From assembly GCA_905233295.1 (NCBI GenBank), contig CAJODX010000078.1:1-5324 (forward strand): DNA of 5,324 bases, read 5' to 3'. Position numbers and translations under genes: made by a program. The notes beneath the pieces are model-generated. The model saw only the letters and a program-made list of their open reading frames with translations. It searched no databases and had not been told where the DNA came from. Below, piece after piece: positions 5,037 to 5,324 of the stretch. The DNA comes from an uncultured Synergistales bacterium (GTDB lineage Bacteria; Synergistota; Synergistia; Synergistales; Aminobacteriaceae). Numbering within the stretch: the stretch's first letter is position 1; each line of letters opens with the position of its first letter.

Positions 5037-5073
5037 TTTATTTTTTATTTTTTTCGGTTCAAGACTTCACGTT

Positions 5074-5101
5074 TTCACAAAATATTTTAATATTATATAA
5101 T
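5074..5101 (+). promoter_or_regulatory. Promoter for the rightward gdhA-like gene
   Basis: TTCACA at 5074-5079 matches five of six -35 bases. After a 16-base spacer comes a perfect -10, TATAAT at 5096-5101. The start would be near 5108, so the leader to the ATG at 5209 would be about 100 bases. The leader contains a GGCG/CGCC mini-hairpin (5131-5140) and the SD-bridging hairpin described separately. Confidence 0.6.
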
Positions 5102-5118
5102 ATTCATTAATCCAACAA
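5092..5118 (-). promoter_or_regulatory. Overlapping leftward promoter for the UDG gene
   Basis: The minus strand also reads TATAAT at 5097-5092, because AATATTATATAATATT (5089-5104) is a perfect 16-bp palindrome. A minus-strand TTGTTG (5118-5113) at a 15-base spacing is a weak -35, matching only three of six bases. Transcription would start near 5085, about 49 bases before the UDG ATG. The two promoters share the same -10 DNA, so they should compete for RNA polymerase. Confidence 0.45.
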
Positions 5119-5163
5119 TTAAAAAATTCAGGCGTTCGCCAATAAATCATAGAAATTTATGAA

Positions 5164-5202
5164 GGGAGGAAAAAGCAGGAATACATAAAAATTTTTCTGC
5201 TT
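5164..5202 (+). promoter_or_regulatory. Distant SD plus hairpin spacer ahead of gdhA
   Basis: A strong SD, GGGAGGA (5164-5170), lies 38 bases before the ATG at 5209, too far to work linearly. Between them AAGCAGGAA (5173-5181) pairs with TTTCTGCTT (5194-5202) over nine bp with one G-U and a 12-base loop. Folding out this helix leaves two bases (5171-5172) plus six (5203-5208), an effective spacing of eight, which is optimal. Such structured spacers are known, for example at phage T4 gene 38. No other SD serves this start. Confidence 0.5.
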
Positions 5203-5208
5203 AAGAAA

Positions 5209-5324
5209 ATGGCACAGGAACGGCGAAAATCTTCAAATGTTTTACTCGATACAGCTTTGCAGGAATTTTACGGCGCTGCTGACGAGATGGGACTCAGCGA
5301 AAAATTAATTTCAATCCTGAGTCA
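5209..5324 (+). CDS. gdhA: Glu/Leu/Phe/Val-type dehydrogenase, probably glutamate dehydrogenase (N-terminal part)
   Basis: The frame is open to the window edge, so only 38 codons and two bases are visible. After a short basic start (MAQERRKSSN) the segment VLLDTALQEFYGAADEMGL followed by SEKLISIL resembles the first helices of hexameric glutamate dehydrogenases, which have the pattern (N/S)xxxxAxxQFxxAAxxLxLxxxLxxIL. Such enzymes interconvert glutamate with 2-oxoglutarate and ammonia using NAD(P). The catalytic Lys and nucleotide-binding fold lie beyond the edge and cannot be checked. The ATG at 5209 is chosen because the family likeness begins just after it and because the hairpin brings the SD to it. 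The frame is open upstream to 5146 but offers only rare starts there (ATA, ATT, CTG). The gene has its own promoter, divergent from UDG. The identification rests on a short N-terminal match. Confidence 0.65.
   Translation, partial: MAQERRKSSNVLLDTALQEFYGAADEMGLSEKLISILS

Noticed and set aside
1..5324. CRISPR array, transposon ends, defence genes or other mobile system
   Set aside because: No regularly spaced repeats, transposase, integrase or defence-protein motif was found on either strand.

Overview
This is a low-GC (about 40%) bacterial chromosomal window. It carries a tRNA-Gln gene, a two-gene glmU-prs operon, a ribosome hibernation factor gene, a diguanylate cyclase gene, a convergent family-4 uracil-DNA glycosylase gene and, at the right edge, the start of what looks like a glutamate dehydrogenase gene. 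Every gene is chromosomal housekeeping or signalling in type. I see no insertion sequence, phage gene or CRISPR array. The tRNA with encoded CCA, Shine-Dalgarno (SD) sites, sigma-70-type promoters, two TTG starts and the 'long' hibernation factor all point to Bacteria. Protein flavour and a likely amino-acid catabolic dehydrogenase suggest an anaerobe, perhaps Synergistota or a Firmicutes-like lineage. That placement is a guess that only a search could settle.

Layout. Bases 1-435 are AT-rich and hold no recognisable gene. They contain a perfect 10-bp inverted repeat (76-103), two tiny ORFs with good ribosome binding sites, one good promoter and a 14-nt copy of the tRNA 5' junction. tRNA-Gln(UUG) lies at 436-509. 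Forty bases later glmU (550-1944) begins, and prs (1947-2915) follows after 2 nt with a TTG start. An extended -10 promoter then drives hpf (2983-3516). A strong hairpin without a U-tract (3529-3570) separates hpf from a GGDEF gene (3603-4457, TTG start). The type-4 UDG gene (4449-5036, minus strand) converges on the GGDEF gene, and their ends overlap by 9 bp. A 16-bp palindromic -10 region (5089-5104) sits between UDG and the rightward dehydrogenase gene, whose leader has a hairpin between SD and ATG.

How the genes work together. GlmU makes UDP-GlcNAc for the cell wall and Prs makes PRPP for nucleotide, His and Trp synthesis. This pairing is classic in Bacteria. The tRNA-Gln is close enough upstream to share their transcript. 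HPF and the diguanylate cyclase are both physiological-state regulators, but a functional link is only inferred. UDG removes deaminated cytosine. The dehydrogenase links glutamate to 2-oxoglutarate.

Most interesting points: the hairpin that would bring a distant SD to within 8 nt of the gdhA start codon; the symmetric divergent promoter; the unexplained palindrome and tRNA-end duplication in the first 430 bases; and the receiver-like but degenerate N-terminus of a diguanylate cyclase that lacks the inhibitory site. I found no clear previously undescribed multi-gene system.
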